DNA of 64,000 nucleotides from Serratia silvae (GTDB taxonomy: Bacteria > Pseudomonadota > Gammaproteobacteria > Enterobacterales > Enterobacteriaceae): positions 62,001-126,000 of the forward strand of contig NZ_JAGQDC010000001.1 in assembly GCF_023282985.1 (NCBI RefSeq). Reading direction: 5' to 3'. Shown piece by piece: positions 63,109 through 64,000 of this stretch. The translations under genes and the position numbers were made by a program. Each line of letters starts with the position of its first letter. The first letter of the stretch is position 1. The notes below the pieces were generated by a model. The model did not search any database. It was not told the origin of the DNA and saw nothing but the letters and a program-made list of their open reading frames with translations.

Positions 63109-63495
63109 ATGCCCCATTTTTACGCTGAATGTACCGATAACATCCGCCGGGAAGCGGATTTGCCCGCGCTGTTCGACAAGGTAAACCACGCGCTGGCGGA
63201 AACCGGCATCTTTCCGCTGGCTGGCATCCGTAGCCGTGCCATCTGGCTGGATACCTGGCAGATGGCCGACGGTAAGCAGAACTATGCCTTTGTGCATATG
63301 ACGCTGAAGATTGGCCACGGTCGCAGTCTGGAGAGCCGCCAACAGGTGGGCGAAATGCTGTTCATCCTGATCAAGGATCACTTTGCCGCGCTGATGGCCA
63401 AGCGCTATCTGGCCCTCTCTTTCACCATGGAAGAGCTGGATCCGGTGCTCAACTATAAGCAGAACAACGTCCATGCGCTGTTTAGCAAGGACTGA
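63109..63495 (+). CDS. hpaF: HpaF, 5-carboxymethyl-2-hydroxymuconate delta-isomerase
   Basis: This 128-residue tautomerase-superfamily enzyme isomerises CHM to its keto form. It starts MPHFYAECTDNIRREADLP, so it exposes Pro after Met removal, the catalytic residue of this superfamily. Length and sequence match E. coli HpaF (126). It follows hpaD by nine bases with GAGG upstream. Confidence 0.94.
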   Translation: MPHFYAECTDNIRREADLPALFDKVNHALAETGIFPLAGIRSRAIWLDTWQMADGKQNYAFVHMTLKIGHGRSLESRQQVGEMLFILIKDHFAALMAKRYLALSFTMEELDPVLNYKQNNVHALFSKD

Positions 63496-63509
63496 ACAAG
63501 GGGTGGTAA

Positions 63510-64000
63510 ATGCTGGATAAAGACATACTGAGCCGAGCCGTGCAGCGCCTGCATCAGGCCGAGCAGAGCCGTGAACAGATCCGCGCGTTATCGCTGGATC
63601 ACCCGGAGATCACCATCGAAGATGCCTATGCTATCCAGCGTCAGTGGGTTGAGCTGAAGATCGCCGAAGGGCGCACTCTGAAGGGCCATAAGATCGGGTT
63701 GACCTCGCGTGCGATGCAGGTTAGCTCGCAGATCACCGAGCCGGACTACGGCGCGCTGCTGGATGACATGTTCTTTAACGACGGCAGCGACATTCCGATC
63801 GATCGCTTTATTGTGCCACGTGTCGAAGTGGAGCTGGCGTTTGTGCTGGCGAAGCCGCTGCGCGGGCCGAACTGCACGCTGTTTGATGTCTATAACGCTA
63901 CCGACTATGTGATCCCGGCGCTGGAGATCATTGACGCTCGCAGCCATAACGTCGATCCGCAAACCCAGCGGCCACGTAAGGTGTTCGACACCATTTCCGA
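63510..64000 (+). CDS. hpaH: HpaH, 2-oxo-hept-4-ene-1,7-dioate hydratase (cut by window end)
   Basis: About 163 of ~267 codons are present from the ATG at 63510 (GGGGTGG upstream). The visible sequence ([68 protein letters not shown]) matches E. coli HpaH closely, including the E-x-E metal residues. It hydrates the decarboxylated pathway intermediate before HpaI cleaves it. hpaI and hpaBC or hpaX are expected just outside. Confidence 0.94.
   Translation, partial: MLDKDILSRAVQRLHQAEQSREQIRALSLDHPEITIEDAYAIQRQWVELKIAEGRTLKGHKIGLTSRAMQVSSQITEPDYGALLDDMFFNDGSDIPIDRFIVPRVEVELAFVLAKPLRGPNCTLFDVYNATDYVIPALEIIDARSHNVDPQTQRPRKVFDTIS

Noticed and set aside
1-64000. CRISPR arrays, tRNA/rRNA genes, prophage modules
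   Set aside because: No regularly spaced repeats, cloverleaf or phage structural genes were recognised on either strand.

Overview
The window looks like an enterobacterial chromosome, most likely Serratia or a close Yersiniaceae relative (inference). The reasons are the E. coli-like blocks yjiA-yjiX-btsT, yncE, ldtB (ybiS), idi and a complete ecp fimbrial operon, a 4-hydroxyphenylacetate (hpa) cluster, two ERIC repeats, and the contrast of GC-rich core genes with AT-rich accessory ones.

Layout. (1) 0-6 kb is a restriction island: the end of hsdS, a full hsdR, an Mrr-type nuclease, and an HNH nuclease with an N-terminal domain like those that read phosphorothioated DNA. (2) 6-13.3 kb is a type VI effector locus: EagR-type chaperone, PAAR-Rhs protein with an AT-rich C-terminal toxin of ParB-like appearance, and a candidate immunity gene. 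It is followed by a SymE-like gene, a wrecked symE copy, a NADAR gene and an IS5-like transposase remnant. (3) 13.3-18.7 kb is a four-gene phospho-signalling operon: vWA protein, PP2C phosphatase, membrane-anchored kinase, and a membrane protein with two TonB-C-like domains. (4) 18.7-28 kb has a LuxR solo facing away from a 1.4 kb decayed gap, then ecpRABCDE. (5) 28-33.4 kb has an oxidoreductase, a transporter and two M20 amidohydrolases. (6) 33.4-38 kb has an LprI-like secreted protein and an AT-rich pair: a small secreted protein plus a shortened orphan usher. (7) 38-49 kb is mostly core: yjiA, yjiX, btsT, idi, a truncated nucleotidyltransferase, yncE, two AraC regulators and ldtB. (8) 47.6-50.7 kb has a deacetylase, an MFS transporter and a LuxR-type regulator. 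(9) 51-64 kb is a catabolic supercluster: arylsulfatase and its maturase (atsA, atsB), a permease operon with two dehydrogenases and MoaF, then hpaR and divergent hpaG1-G2-E-D-F-H, the last cut by the window edge.

How parts work together. The atsAB and permease operons share an almost identical promoter element (TCCTTAAGGACGATAGCC, the same 37 bases upstream of each -10), so they are probably switched on together. With MoaF and hpa next door this resembles the tyramine/monoamine regulon of Klebsiella: sulfate esters are cleaved, amines imported and oxidised to 4-hydroxyphenylacetate, and the ring opened by the Hpa enzymes. HpaR sits between two matching inverted repeats that are probably its operators. 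The most unusual item is the two-gene locus at 35.3-38.0 kb, where an usher lacking both its chaperone-docking start and its C-terminal domains is paired with a small secreted protein and no chaperone or pilin.
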